Of a DNA stretch of 64,000 nt, positions 24,884 to 33,165 are shown one piece after another (the stretch's first letter is position 1; every line of letters starts with the position of its first letter). Source of the DNA: Motiliproteus sp041586615 (GTDB taxonomy: Bacteria; Pseudomonadota; Gammaproteobacteria; Pseudomonadales; Balneatricaceae); contig JBFGZS010000010.1 in NCBI GenBank assembly GCA_041586615.1, forward strand, positions 19,659 through 83,658, in the 5' to 3' direction. The notes beneath the pieces are model-generated. The model saw only the letters and a list, made by a program, of their open reading frames with translations. It did no database searches and was not told the DNA's origin. The position numbers and the translations under genes are program-made.

Positions 24884-26572
24884 ATGTTCAAGCGTATCGG
24901 CAGCAAGATCATTGTGGTTTATGGAGCGATCACCATTACCGCCATGATCGGCCTGATGTGGTTTTACGCCACCCAGCAGGAAAAAAGCATTCTGGCGCAA
25001 AATGAGCTCACGATGGGCAAGATGGCCCAGAGTATCAGTGCCGGATTACAGGCCGTGATGCTGGCCGGTTACGCCGATATTGCCCAGGACTATGCGGCCA
25101 AACAGCAAGAAGTGCCGGATATTATCGATTTTCGTATTATCCGTACCGACGGCAACGCGGCCTTCCTTGACAACCGCACAATTGATCAGGTTAACGCGCG
25201 TATCGGGGATGAAGAGTTCGTGCCCCGCGACGGGGTTCGCCAGGAGTCGGTACTGCCTCGGGATAATCCCCACCTGCTCCAGGCCATGCAAACCAGAGAG
25301 ATGGTCCCGATTTATGAAACCTCCCCCACCGGGGAGCGACAATTGGTCTATCTGGCACCGATTCTAAACGCAAAGGACTGCCAGCGCTGCCACGGTAACG
25401 ACAACCCCATCCGGGGTATCGTCAAAGTCACTACCTCGTTAAGTCCGGTCGAACACGCCATCCTCAAGACCCAGCATCGGGCCCTCCTCGTTTGTTTCAT
25501 TATGCTGCTGATCATTTTGCTGGCCACCAGCTACTTCGTTCGCCATGCGGTTGTCAGGCCGATCAAGAATGTCACCGACGCGATGGTCAACGCGTCCCAG
25601 GGCAACCTGAATCAGTCGGTACCCATCTATGGTCGCGACGAGATCAGCAGCATGGCCACCAGCTTTAACAGCATGACCTCGCAATTGCTCACGACCTACA
25701 AGGGTCTCGAGAGTGAGCAGGACAAACTCAACACCATCATTCTTAGTGCCCGGGAAGGGATCATCATCACCAACCGGGAAGGCGAGATCGTTCTCACCAA
25801 CCCTGCCGCGGCGCAATATCTGCAAAAGAGTAATCAGGAAATTCGTGAGGCAGGATTTCTGAGCATCTTCGACGATGAAGCCGCCATGCTGGGCTACCTG
25901 AGTGCCAACAACAACACCAGCCCGGTCCAGATCGACTACAAGGGACGCATTCTCAGTGTGGCGGTATCGCAGATCCATACCGAGGAAGGCAATATCAGTG
26001 GTTCCGCCGCGTTACTGCGCGATATCACCGAAGAGAAGCGCTTCGAACAGCAATTGATCAAGATATCCACCACCGATGCCCTGACCGACCTGTTCAACCG
26101 CCGTCATCTCGACCTGACCCTGGCCCAGGAGCTGGAGCGCGCGCAGCGCTACGGACAGACGTTGGCCATCCTGATGTTCGATGTCGATCATTTTAAGAAA
26201 TTCAACGATACCCACGGCCATGATCAAGGCGATCGCGTGCTGCAGTCGCTGGGTCAGACCATGAAAGACAGCGTACGCACCGTGGATATCCCCTGCCGGT
26301 ATGGCGGTGAGGAGTTTCTGGTGATTCTGCCTGGCACGGCAACAGAAGGGGCGATGATTCTGGCCGAGCGGCTGCGGGAAAACGTGGAAAACACCCGCGT
26401 CGATGGCTTACAGGTGACGATCAGTATCGGTGTCGCCTGTTTCCCCGACGCTCCGGTGGCAAGCTACGACAAGCTTATCGAGGCGGCTGACAAAGCCCTC
26501 TACGAGGCCAAAGCGGCCGGGCGTAACTGCGTACGCAAGGCCGCACCAAGCGCCGATCTGGCGTTGGCATAA
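24884..26572 (+). CDS. Membrane diguanylate cyclase with periplasmic haem-c sensor
   Basis: A protein of 562 residues from the ATG at 24884 (GAGG ten bases upstream; an earlier ATG at 24823 is possible). It has a helix (about 9-28), a periplasmic domain (about 30-195) with one haem-c motif CQRCH at 166-170, a second helix (about 198-218), HAMP, PAS (about 290-390) and a GGDEF domain. The active-site GGEEF is intact, and the product-inhibition I-site RTVD sits five residues before it. It makes c-di-GMP. The CXXCH implies covalent haem, so the periplasmic signal is likely redox, oxygen, NO or CO. Regulation is presumably through this sensor; no partner gene is adjacent. Confidence 0.9.
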   Translation: MFKRIGSKIIVVYGAITITAMIGLMWFYATQQEKSILAQNELTMGKMAQSISAGLQAVMLAGYADIAQDYAAKQQEVPDIIDFRIIRTDGNAAFLDNRTIDQVNARIGDEEFVPRDGVRQESVLPRDNPHLLQAMQTREMVPIYETSPTGERQLVYLAPILNAKDCQRCHGNDNPIRGIVKVTTSLSPVEHAILKTQHRALLVCFIMLLIILLATSYFVRHAVVRPIKNVTDAMVNASQGNLNQSVPIYGRDEISSMATSFNSMTSQLLTTYKGLESEQDKLNTIILSAREGIIITNREGEIVLTNPAAAQYLQKSNQEIREAGFLSIFDDEAAMLGYLSANNNTSPVQIDYKGRILSVAVSQIHTEEGNISGSAALLRDITEEKRFEQQLIKISTTDALTDLFNRRHLDLTLAQELERAQRYGQTLAILMFDVDHFKKFNDTHGHDQGDRVLQSLGQTMKDSVRTVDIPCRYGGEEFLVILPGTATEGAMILAERLRENVENTRVDGLQVTISIGVACFPDAPVASYDKLIEAADKALYEAKAAGRNCVRKAAPSADLALA

Positions 26573-26987
26573 TCCTGACATCAGCGGCGGTCGTAAGGCC
26601 CGCGCAGACGGTAAAACCGCGCACGGTTGTCGCGCTTAACGGCGTCTTGCCGGTCATTTTATATGGCTGGGGCCTTGTGGATAACGTCTTGTGCATAACC
26701 CTCGTCTAACGGCGCCCGGCTGGTATAGGCACTCATCACAAGGACATTATTCTGGTTCATAACGCATCACCGGCATTAGCTACCGTCTTTCACACCTAGC
26801 ACGCATTTATCCCTATGATGATAGCCCTATGATGACAGCCTAAGGATTTGACCTGCAAAGCCAACAACCAGAAAAATGATATATGCTTATTTTCTATTGG
26901 TCTTAACGTTACCCGTCCCTTTCAGGTTGTTTTCAGTTTGGCTCGCTATTGTATCCCCGAAGCCACACTAAACTCGAGGGACAGGAC
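26573..26987. other. Intergenic region with DnaA boxes and a short repeat
   Basis: A 415-base stretch without a credible gene. It holds two adjacent DnaA boxes (26676-26698) and a 14-base tandem duplication, CCTATGATGATAGC and CCTATGATGACAGC, at about 26813-26840. The A/T-rich last 120 bases probably hold the promoter of the secreted-protein gene at 26988. Confidence 0.55.
26676..26698 (-). promoter_or_regulatory. Pair of adjacent DnaA boxes
   Basis: TGTGGATAA at 26676-26684 and TGTGCATAA at 26690-26698 are both exact complements of TTATNCACA, in the same orientation and five bases apart. Two matches in 23 bases are unlikely by chance. Confidence 0.5.
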
Positions 26988-27299
26988 ATGAAAACGCTAA
27001 TCAAATCCACCATTATTGCCAGCACCTTTTTTGCCGCCAGCGTCATGGCCGCACCTGCTTATGACAGTGACATTTTCAGCCATCCTGTCCAGGGCATTAT
27101 GAGCGCAGCAGCGACAGACACGAGCAGCTTCAGCGAATTTGCTAATGTATTAAGCAGCCATCCTGTCGAAGGCTACATGACTGACAGCTCACCGCAGACT
27201 GGCATGGCGGCGACCCACTGCCTGAACAATGACACCTTCCTCGCACTTGAGACCCATCCGGTTGAAGGTATCTTGGATATGACCAGTCAGCGCTGCTAA
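26988..27299 (+). CDS. Unrecognised secreted protein with three HPVxG repeats
   Basis: A 103-residue protein. A clear signal peptide (MKTLIKSTIIASTFFAASVMA, cut about AAP) leaves a mature chain of about 80 residues. It holds three copies of one motif: SHPVQGIM (31-38), SHPVEGYM (57-64) and THPVEGIL (89-96), each preceded by a short hydrophobic or acidic stretch and separated by Ser/Thr/Asp-rich linkers. Cys78 and the terminal Cys103 could form a disulfide. The ATG has AGGGACAGGA upstream. I do not recognise a family. The repeats suggest binding or assembly rather than catalysis. The gene is monocistronic: a strong bidirectional terminator separates it from recA. Confidence 0.75.
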   Translation: MKTLIKSTIIASTFFAASVMAAPAYDSDIFSHPVQGIMSAAATDTSSFSEFANVLSSHPVEGYMTDSSPQTGMAATHCLNNDTFLALETHPVEGILDMTSQRC

Positions 27300-27391
27300 T
27301 CACGCGAGACGGATACGTGGGTCATGTGAGTCGAGAACCGAACGGGGACGTCGAGGCCGGTCTTTCACAGCAGGCAGGGCGTCTTCGAGCA

Positions 27392-27429
27392 CTCCCAAAA
27401 AAGGCAGCCGAAGCTGCCTTTTTTGGGAG
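27392..27429. terminator. Bidirectional rho-independent terminator
   Basis: CTCCCAAAAAAGGCAGC (27392-27408) pairs perfectly over 17 bases with 27413-27429 around a CGAA loop. The built-in A6/T6 gives a U run on both strands, so it ends both the HPVxG gene and recA. This also means no recX follows recA in the same transcript. Confidence 0.92.
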
Positions 27430-27443
27430 GTGATGGCTACCGA

Positions 27444-28484
27444 TTAAAAAATAATTTCACCCGTCTGCGGGTCAACTTCTTCTATTTTCTTTTTCGGCTT
27501 CGGCATTAATGCCTCACGAATCAAGCCTTCGATTTCATCGGCGACCTCAGGATTTTCCTCTAGATACTTGGCCGAATTTGCCTTGCCCTGACCAATTTTG
27601 TTGCCATTATAGGCGTACCAGGCACCCGATTTATCGACAATATCTTCCTTCACACCCAGGTCGATCAGCTCACCCATCTTGTAGATACCCTGGCCGTACA
27701 TGATCTGGAATTCGGCCTGTTTAAAGGGGGGTGCCATCTTGTTCTTGACGACCTTGACGCGCGTCTCATTACCGATGACTTCGTCCTTATCTTTCACCGC
27801 ACCGGTGCGGCGGATATCCAGGCGCACGGAGGAGTAGAACTTCAAGGCGTTACCGCCGGTCGTGGTTTCGGGGCTCCCGAACATCACGCCGATCTTCATC
27901 CGGATCTGGTTGATGAAAATCACCAGGCAGTTGGCGTTCTTGATCGAACCGGTGAGCTTTCGCATCGCCTGGCTTAACAAGCGCGCCTGCACACCCAGCG
28001 ATGAATCGCCCATCTCACCTTCAATCTCCGATCGTGGCACCAGCGCGGCGACCGAGTCGACAACGATGACATCGACCGCACTGGAACGCACCAGCATATC
28101 GGTGATTTCCAGCGCCTGCTCACCGTTATCGGGCTGCGAGACCAGCAGACCATCAATATTCACACCCAGCTTTTCGGCATAGGTGGGATCAAGGGCATGC
28201 TCGGCATCGACAAAAGCACAGGTTTTACCCATCTTTTGTGCTTCGGCGATCACGCTCAACGTCAACGTCGTCTTACCGGACGACTCCGGTCCATAGATTT
28301 CACAGATACGTCCGAATGGCAATCCGCCAATGCCCAACGCAACGTCCAACCCAATTGAGCCCGTACTGACTTTATCAACAGCAAAGTTAGCAGGGTCGTC
28401 CATCTTCATGATGGCACCCTTACCAAATTGACGCTCAATCTGGGTAAGCGCTGCGGCCAGCGCTTTCTTTTTGTTTTCGTCCAT
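27444..28484 (-). CDS. recA: Recombinase RecA
   Basis: A 346-residue recombinase that forms filaments on single-stranded DNA, drives strand exchange and triggers LexA cleavage. Walker A GPESSGKTT, Walker B-region VIVVDSVAAL, loop L1 GEMGDSSLG and L2 around FINQIRMKIGVMFGSPETTTGGNALKFY are all present. The C-terminus (PKPKKKIEEVDPQTGEIIF) is short and mixed-charge. The start at 28484 (MDENKKKALAAALTQ) is the family start; a longer in-frame start at 28529 is not needed. A LexA box lies about 100 bases upstream. mutS is divergent. Confidence 0.98.
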   Translation of the reverse strand: MDENKKKALAAALTQIERQFGKGAIMKMDDPANFAVDKVSTGSIGLDVALGIGGLPFGRICEIYGPESSGKTTLTLSVIAEAQKMGKTCAFVDAEHALDPTYAEKLGVNIDGLLVSQPDNGEQALEITDMLVRSSAVDVIVVDSVAALVPRSEIEGEMGDSSLGVQARLLSQAMRKLTGSIKNANCLVIFINQIRMKIGVMFGSPETTTGGNALKFYSSVRLDIRRTGAVKDKDEVIGNETRVKVVKNKMAPPFKQAEFQIMYGQGIYKMGELIDLGVKEDIVDKSGAWYAYNGNKIGQGKANSAKYLEENPEVADEIEGLIREALMPKPKKKIEEVDPQTGEIIF

Positions 28485-28586
28485 TGCGGTTACCTTTAAC
28501 TCATCTACGGTTGATCGGCGTTGTGGCATCGAAACCTTGCGAACAATGCCTGTGGCGTATGGCGCTTACGCCCATGCCGACACAAA

Positions 28587-28606
28587 TACTGTATATATGC
28601 TCAGTA
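28587..28606. promoter_or_regulatory. LexA (SOS) box of recA
   Basis: TACTGTATATATGCTCAGTA has the gammaproteobacterial SOS box form CTG-N10-CAG with A/T-rich spacing, closely matching TACTG(TA)5CAGTA. It lies 103 bases before the recA start, so recA is SOS-induced. Its distance from mutS (about 200 bases) makes control of mutS less likely. Confidence 0.9.
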
Positions 28607-28731
28607 TTAAATCACACTCTTGCTGAAACGCAAGACTCAATTCTAGCGATTATCATCCAATCCCTCCACTGATGAGCCAGCGAATGGCTCAGGCCGTGCG
28701 GCCTCTCTTCGATGCGGCCGCCATTTCCAGT

Positions 28732-28773
28732 ACAATACCTACCTTACAATCCCTACCTTACAATCCCTACCTT
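28732..28773. repeat. Three tandem 14-base units in the mutS leader
   Basis: Units ACAATACCTACCTT, ACAATCCCTACCTT and ACAATCCCTACCTT lie head to tail, ending about 30 bases before the mutS start. Being 14 bases long, a copy change would not keep an upstream frame. Confidence 0.8.
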
Positions 28774-28803
28774 TTTCAGTACTCAGCATCCACAGGGCAG
28801 AAC

Positions 28804-31398
28804 ATGGCAAAGGCAGCCTCCGACAGCAAACCCCACACACCAATGATGCAGCAGTATTTTCGCATCAAAGCAGAACACAACCATGAACTGGTGTTCTATC
28901 GGATGGGCGATTTTTACGAGCTGTTCTTCGATGATGCCCGTCGTGCATCAGAACTGCTGGGGATCTCACTCACCAGCCGTGGTCACTCGGGAGGCGATCC
29001 GATCCCGATGGCGGGCATCCCCTTCCATGCCGCCGATAATTATATTGCCAAGATTGTCCGCGCCGGTCAGTCGGTGGCTATCGCCGAACAAATTGGCGAT
29101 CCGGCCACATCGAAAGGACCGGTTGAGCGTAAGGTCGTGCGGGTCGTCACGCCCGGCACACTTACCGAAGAGTCCCTGTTGGATGAAAGCCAGGACAACC
29201 TGTTGCTGGCGCTGACGCGCAGTGGCGACCGCTTTGGTATCGCGCACCTGGATCTGAGCTGCGGCCGGTTCCATATTGCTGAAGTCGAAGGCCTCGAAGC
29301 CTTACAGGGTGAACTGGCCCGGTTACGCCCTGCGGAGATCCTCTATAACGAGGAAGATGGCCTCGATGCCGCGCTGTCCTCCTCGTGCGGCGCTCGCCGC
29401 CAGCCCCCCTGGAATTTCGAACTGGAAACGGCTCGGCGCCTGCTGACCCAGCAATTCCAGACCCGCGACCTCAGCGGGTTCGGTTGCGAGGAACTGGAAA
29501 CAGCACTGCGCGCCGCAGGCTGCCTGCTGAGCTACGCACGAGAAACTCAACGCACCAGTCTGCCGCATATTCGCGCGCTGCAGGTCGAAGAAAAAAATGA
29601 CAGCGTGGCCATGGATTCCGCCACGCGTCGCAACCTCGAAATCGACCAAAATTTATTGGGCGGCAGCGACAACACGCTGTTTTCGGTATTGAACAAGACC
29701 GCCACCCCCATGGGAGGGCGTCTGCTGCGCCGTTGGCTGAATCGACCGTTGAGACAGATAGCCACCCTGCGCCAACGGCAGTTCAGCATCCGCTGCCTGA
29801 TCGATGATTACCGCTACGAGGCGCTGACGCCCACCCTTAAACAGATCGGTGATGTCGAACGCATCCTGTCACGCATCGCGCTGCGCTCGGCGCGGCCAAG
29901 GGATATGGAGCGCCTGAAGCGCAGCCTCAGCGCACTCCCCGATCTGCAACATCAACTGCAAAACATGGAGTCACCGCTGCTGTTGCAACTGGCGACCAGT
30001 ATTGCCGAGTTTCCGAGCTTAGAGACCCGCCTGCAAGCGGCCATCATCGACAACCCACCGGTTGTCATTCGCGACGGCGGCGTCATTGCAGAAGGTTATG
30101 ACGACGAACTGGATGAGCTGCGCGCGCTGAGCGAAAACGCCGGTGACTACCTGATCGACCTGGAAAAGCGAGAGCGCGAACGCAGTGGCATCCCGACACT
30201 CAAGGTCGGCTACAACCGCGTACACGGCTATTTTATCGAGATAAGCCGCAGTCAGTCGGACAAAGCGCCGACGGAGTATATTCGCCGCCAGACCCTGAAA
30301 AACGCCGAACGTTTTATCACGCCAGAGCTAAAGACCTTCGAAGACAAGGCCCTTAGCGCCAAAAGCCGCGCACTTGCCCGCGAAAAGCAGCTGTACGATG
30401 CGCTTGTAGAGATTGTCGCTGCAGAACTGGCAGCATTGCAAGACAGTGCCGCCGCCATCGCCGAACTGGATGTGCTGCACAACCTGGCCGAACGGGCAGA
30501 CCAGCTGGATTTTTATGCACCGGAGCTTAGCGACGAACCCGGCATCGAAATCGAAGGGGGGCGCCATCCGGTTGTCGAGCAATTACTCGACGATCCCTTT
30601 GTCGCCAACGACCTGCGCCTGAACGATGATCGGCATATGCTGATCATTACCGGTCCGAATATGGGGGGTAAATCGACCTATATGCGCCAAACGGCCCTCA
30701 TCGTGCTCCTCGCGCATATCGGCAGTTACGTGCCCGCCAAGGTGGCTAAAATCGGCCTGGTTGATCGGCTGTTTACCCGCATGGGCTCTTCCGACGATCT
30801 GGCCGGTGGCCGCTCCACCTTTATGGTCGAAATGACCGAAACCGCCAATATCCTGCACAACGCTACCGAGCGCAGCTTGGTCTTGATGGATGAAGTTGGC
30901 CGCGGCACCAGTACGTTCGACGGACTCTCGCTGGCCTGGTCCTGCGCGCATCATCTGGCCAGCCATAACCGCGCCTTCACCCTTTTTGCCACCCACTACT
31001 TCGAACTGACCGCGCTGCCCGACAGCACCGCCGGTGTCTCCAATATCCACCTGACCGCGACGGAACATAACGACCATATTATTTTCCTGCACAGCGTGCA
31101 CGAGGGTCCCGCCAGCCAGAGCTATGGCTTGCAGGTCGCCCAGCTCGCCGGCGTACCGCAAAGCGTTATTCAGGAGGCTCGCCAGAAACTGTCCCAGTTA
31201 GAAACCTTGCCCGAGCCCAATCCCGTCTGTGCCACTCCGCGGGAAAAAGCGCCGACGCACCCCATCCAGTCGGACCTGTTTGGTCAGCCGCCTCACCCGC
31301 TAGAGACCCAACTGGGTGAACTGGATATCGACGACATGACACCTCGCCAGGCCCAAGCCCTGCTCTATACACTGAAAACCAAGTGGGGAAGCCATTAG
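28804..31398 (+). CDS. mutS: DNA mismatch repair protein MutS
   Basis: An 864-residue mismatch-recognition ATPase. Near the N-terminus the Phe-x-Glu wedge is seen in MGDFYELFFDDA. The connector, lever and clamp regions follow. The ATPase core has Walker A GPNMGGKSTYMRQ and Walker B LVLMDEVGRGTSTFDG. The C-terminus ends in the MutS tetramerisation-type segment (LDIDDMTPRQAQALLYTLK). The start at 28804 (MAKAASDSKPHTPMMQQYFRIK) has AGGGCAG upstream; an open frame further back to 28672 runs through the 14-base repeats and is not conserved protein. fdxA follows 111 bases downstream. Confidence 0.97.
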   Translation: MAKAASDSKPHTPMMQQYFRIKAEHNHELVFYRMGDFYELFFDDARRASELLGISLTSRGHSGGDPIPMAGIPFHAADNYIAKIVRAGQSVAIAEQIGDPATSKGPVERKVVRVVTPGTLTEESLLDESQDNLLLALTRSGDRFGIAHLDLSCGRFHIAEVEGLEALQGELARLRPAEILYNEEDGLDAALSSSCGARRQPPWNFELETARRLLTQQFQTRDLSGFGCEELETALRAAGCLLSYARETQRTSLPHIRALQVEEKNDSVAMDSATRRNLEIDQNLLGGSDNTLFSVLNKTATPMGGRLLRRWLNRPLRQIATLRQRQFSIRCLIDDYRYEALTPTLKQIGDVERILSRIALRSARPRDMERLKRSLSALPDLQHQLQNMESPLLLQLATSIAEFPSLETRLQAAIIDNPPVVIRDGGVIAEGYDDELDELRALSENAGDYLIDLEKRERERSGIPTLKVGYNRVHGYFIEISRSQSDKAPTEYIRRQTLKNAERFITPELKTFEDKALSAKSRALAREKQLYDALVEIVAAELAALQDSAAAIAELDVLHNLAERADQLDFYAPELSDEPGIEIEGGRHPVVEQLLDDPFVANDLRLNDDRHMLIITGPNMGGKSTYMRQTALIVLLAHIGSYVPAKVAKIGLVDRLFTRMGSSDDLAGGRSTFMVEMTETANILHNATERSLVLMDEVGRGTSTFDGLSLAWSCAHHLASHNRAFTLFATHYFELTALPDSTAGVSNIHLTATEHNDHIIFLHSVHEGPASQSYGLQVAQLAGVPQSVIQEARQKLSQLETLPEPNPVCATPREKAPTHPIQSDLFGQPPHPLETQLGELDIDDMTPRQAQALLYTLKTKWGSH

Positions 31399-31509
31399 CC
31401 GGGCAACCCGAAACCAAACGCGACCGCGTGATCAGCGTCCCTGCAATGTTGTAAACAATGTCTATACTGACGGGACGCTCGCCGACACCGATAAAGAGGA
31501 GCATGGCGT

Positions 31510-31833
31510 ATGACATTCGTGGTCACGGAAAACTGCATCAAGTGCAAATACACCGACTGTGTTGAAGTCTGCCCGGTGGACTGCTTCTACGAGGGGCCAA
31601 ACTTTCTGGTCATTCATCCCGACGAATGTATCGATTGCGCCCTGTGCGAGCCCGAGTGCCCGGTCGATGCCATTTTCGCCGAGGAGGATCTAGCGCCCGA
31701 TCAGCAGCACTTTATGCAACTGAATGCGGAGTTGGCCGAACACTGGCCGAATATCAGTGAAAAGATCGATGCCCCCGCCGATGCGGATGACTGGAAAGGG
31801 AAGCCGGACAAGATAAAGTTATTGGAGCGCTAG
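31510..31833 (+). CDS. fdxA: Seven-iron ferredoxin FdxA
   Basis: A 107-residue ferredoxin with a 3Fe-4S and a 4Fe-4S cluster. The motifs CIKCKYTDCVEVCPVDCF and CIDCALCEPECPVDAI carry the ligands. The C-terminal extension (APDQQHFMQLNAELAEHWPNI) is typical of the Azotobacter FdI type. It carries electrons in the cytoplasm; its partners here are not visible. The mutS-fdxA-rpoS neighbourhood is the one seen in Pseudomonas. The ATG is preceded by AAGAGGAGC. It converges with rpoS; the 256-base gap to 32090 shows no gene. Confidence 0.95.
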   Translation: MTFVVTENCIKCKYTDCVEVCPVDCFYEGPNFLVIHPDECIDCALCEPECPVDAIFAEEDLAPDQQHFMQLNAELAEHWPNISEKIDAPADADDWKGKPDKIKLLER

Positions 31834-32089
31834 CACACGATAAAGGCTAGATATTCGTGTTTCGTCGCTCAAATTAGCGCCGAAACGGCGAAGGGCTTCG
31901 CCTGCAGACAGGCGCCCACGGGAGTGGGTCGCCCATTGCAGCAGCGTGCCTGCACGCGATATCGCGAACCCAACGGCCGCAATCCGACACAGGTTGCTCG
32001 TCGCGTTAAGGCAAGAAAGCATGACGACCACGCAGTCATAAGGCCTGAATAGGTCCGGGCCTCATACACGGTTAAAGCCGCCCGCGCAC

Positions 32090-33088
32090 CTATTCCAGCA
32101 GATCCGAACCGCTCAAGCCGTTATTTTCAACAATTTCACGTAAGCGCCGCAGGGCTTCGACCTGAATCTGGCGCACACGTTCGCGGGTTAAGCCAATCTC
32201 GCTGCCAACTTCTTCCAGGGTGCTCATCTCATGCCCGCGCAAGCCGAAGCGACGCGCCAGCACCTCGCTGTGTTTTTCCGGCAGGGATGACAGCCACTCA
32301 TCCAGACGCCCGACCAAATTGGTGTTTTGCAACCAGGTTTCAGGGTCGGTCGCTTCGGTATCGGGAATCGTTTCCAGAAGCGATTTTTCTGAATCCTGCC
32401 CCACGGGGGTATCGACCGAGCTAACTCGCTCGTTCAGACCCAGCATACGCTTGACGTTCTCTACCGGCTTGTCGAGCATCTCTGCGATCTCTTCGCAGGT
32501 CGGTTCGTGATCCAGACGGTGAGCGAGTTGACGCGCAGCGCGCAAATAAACATTCAGTTCTTTGACCACATGAATCGGTAAACGGATAGTCCGGGTCTGG
32601 TTCATGATCGCCCGTTCGATCGTCTGGCGGATCCACCAGGTCGCATAGGTTGAAAAGCGGAAACCGCGTTCCGGGTCAAACTTCTCGACCGCACGAATCA
32701 GACCGAGGTTACCCTCTTCAATCAGATCGAGCAGTGTCAGTCCGCGATTGATATAGCGGCGAGCGATCTTCACCACCAGTCGCAGGTTGCTTTCGATCAT
32801 CCGCTTACGGGATGCTTCGTCGCCCTTCAACGCACGGCGAGAGAAATACACCTCCTCTTCGGCGCTCAGTAGCGGCGAGAAGCCTATCTCGTTCAGATAG
32901 ATCTGGGTTGCATCCAGATGACGGGCTTTTAGAAGGTCTTCATGAACATCGCTACGCGCTTTGTCCATGATTGATCCTTCGCTGTCAGCCTTTCCATCAT
33001 CACTGTTATACGCATTGTCTGCGTCAAGATCGTCTTTTTTGCCACTCATAATTCTCGACTTCGTTTCCTGTAATTCGAGTGTTTCCAT
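32090..33088 (-). CDS. rpoS: Stationary-phase sigma factor RpoS
   Basis: A 332-residue sigma-70-family factor. Region 1.2 (DATQIYLNEIGFSPLLSAEEE), region 2 (RMIESNLRLVVKIARRYINRGLTLLDLIEEGNLGLIRAVEKFD, FSTYATWWIRQTIERAI), region 3 and region 4 (LTRERVRQIQVEALRRLREI) are complete. It directs general stress and stationary-phase transcription. The start METLELQ at 33088 is chosen because CAGGTG lies about eight bases upstream; a longer in-frame start at 33106 has none. nlpD lies just upstream (77-base gap), as in relatives, where the rpoS promoter lies inside nlpD. Confidence 0.97.
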   Translation of the reverse strand: METLELQETKSRIMSGKKDDLDADNAYNSDDGKADSEGSIMDKARSDVHEDLLKARHLDATQIYLNEIGFSPLLSAEEEVYFSRRALKGDEASRKRMIESNLRLVVKIARRYINRGLTLLDLIEEGNLGLIRAVEKFDPERGFRFSTYATWWIRQTIERAIMNQTRTIRLPIHVVKELNVYLRAARQLAHRLDHEPTCEEIAEMLDKPVENVKRMLGLNERVSSVDTPVGQDSEKSLLETIPDTEATDPETWLQNTNLVGRLDEWLSSLPEKHSEVLARRFGLRGHEMSTLEEVGSEIGLTRERVRQIQVEALRRLREIVENNGLSGSDLLE

Positions 33089-33165
33089 ATGGCCGACACC
33101 TGGCACGCTGACCGGCCTTCAATATCCATTAAATTGCATAAGACCAATCTAAACGATTGTTATTA

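Noticed and set aside
26930..26960. Possible sigma-54 promoter (TTGGCTCG then TGTA) before the HPVxG gene
   Set aside because: The -12 GC element is missing at the required ten-base spacing from GG.
31860..32089. Possible RNA gene or mobile remnant in the fdxA-rpoS gap
   Set aside because: GC-rich with small imperfect hairpins only; no tRNA, terminator or repeat match could be supported.
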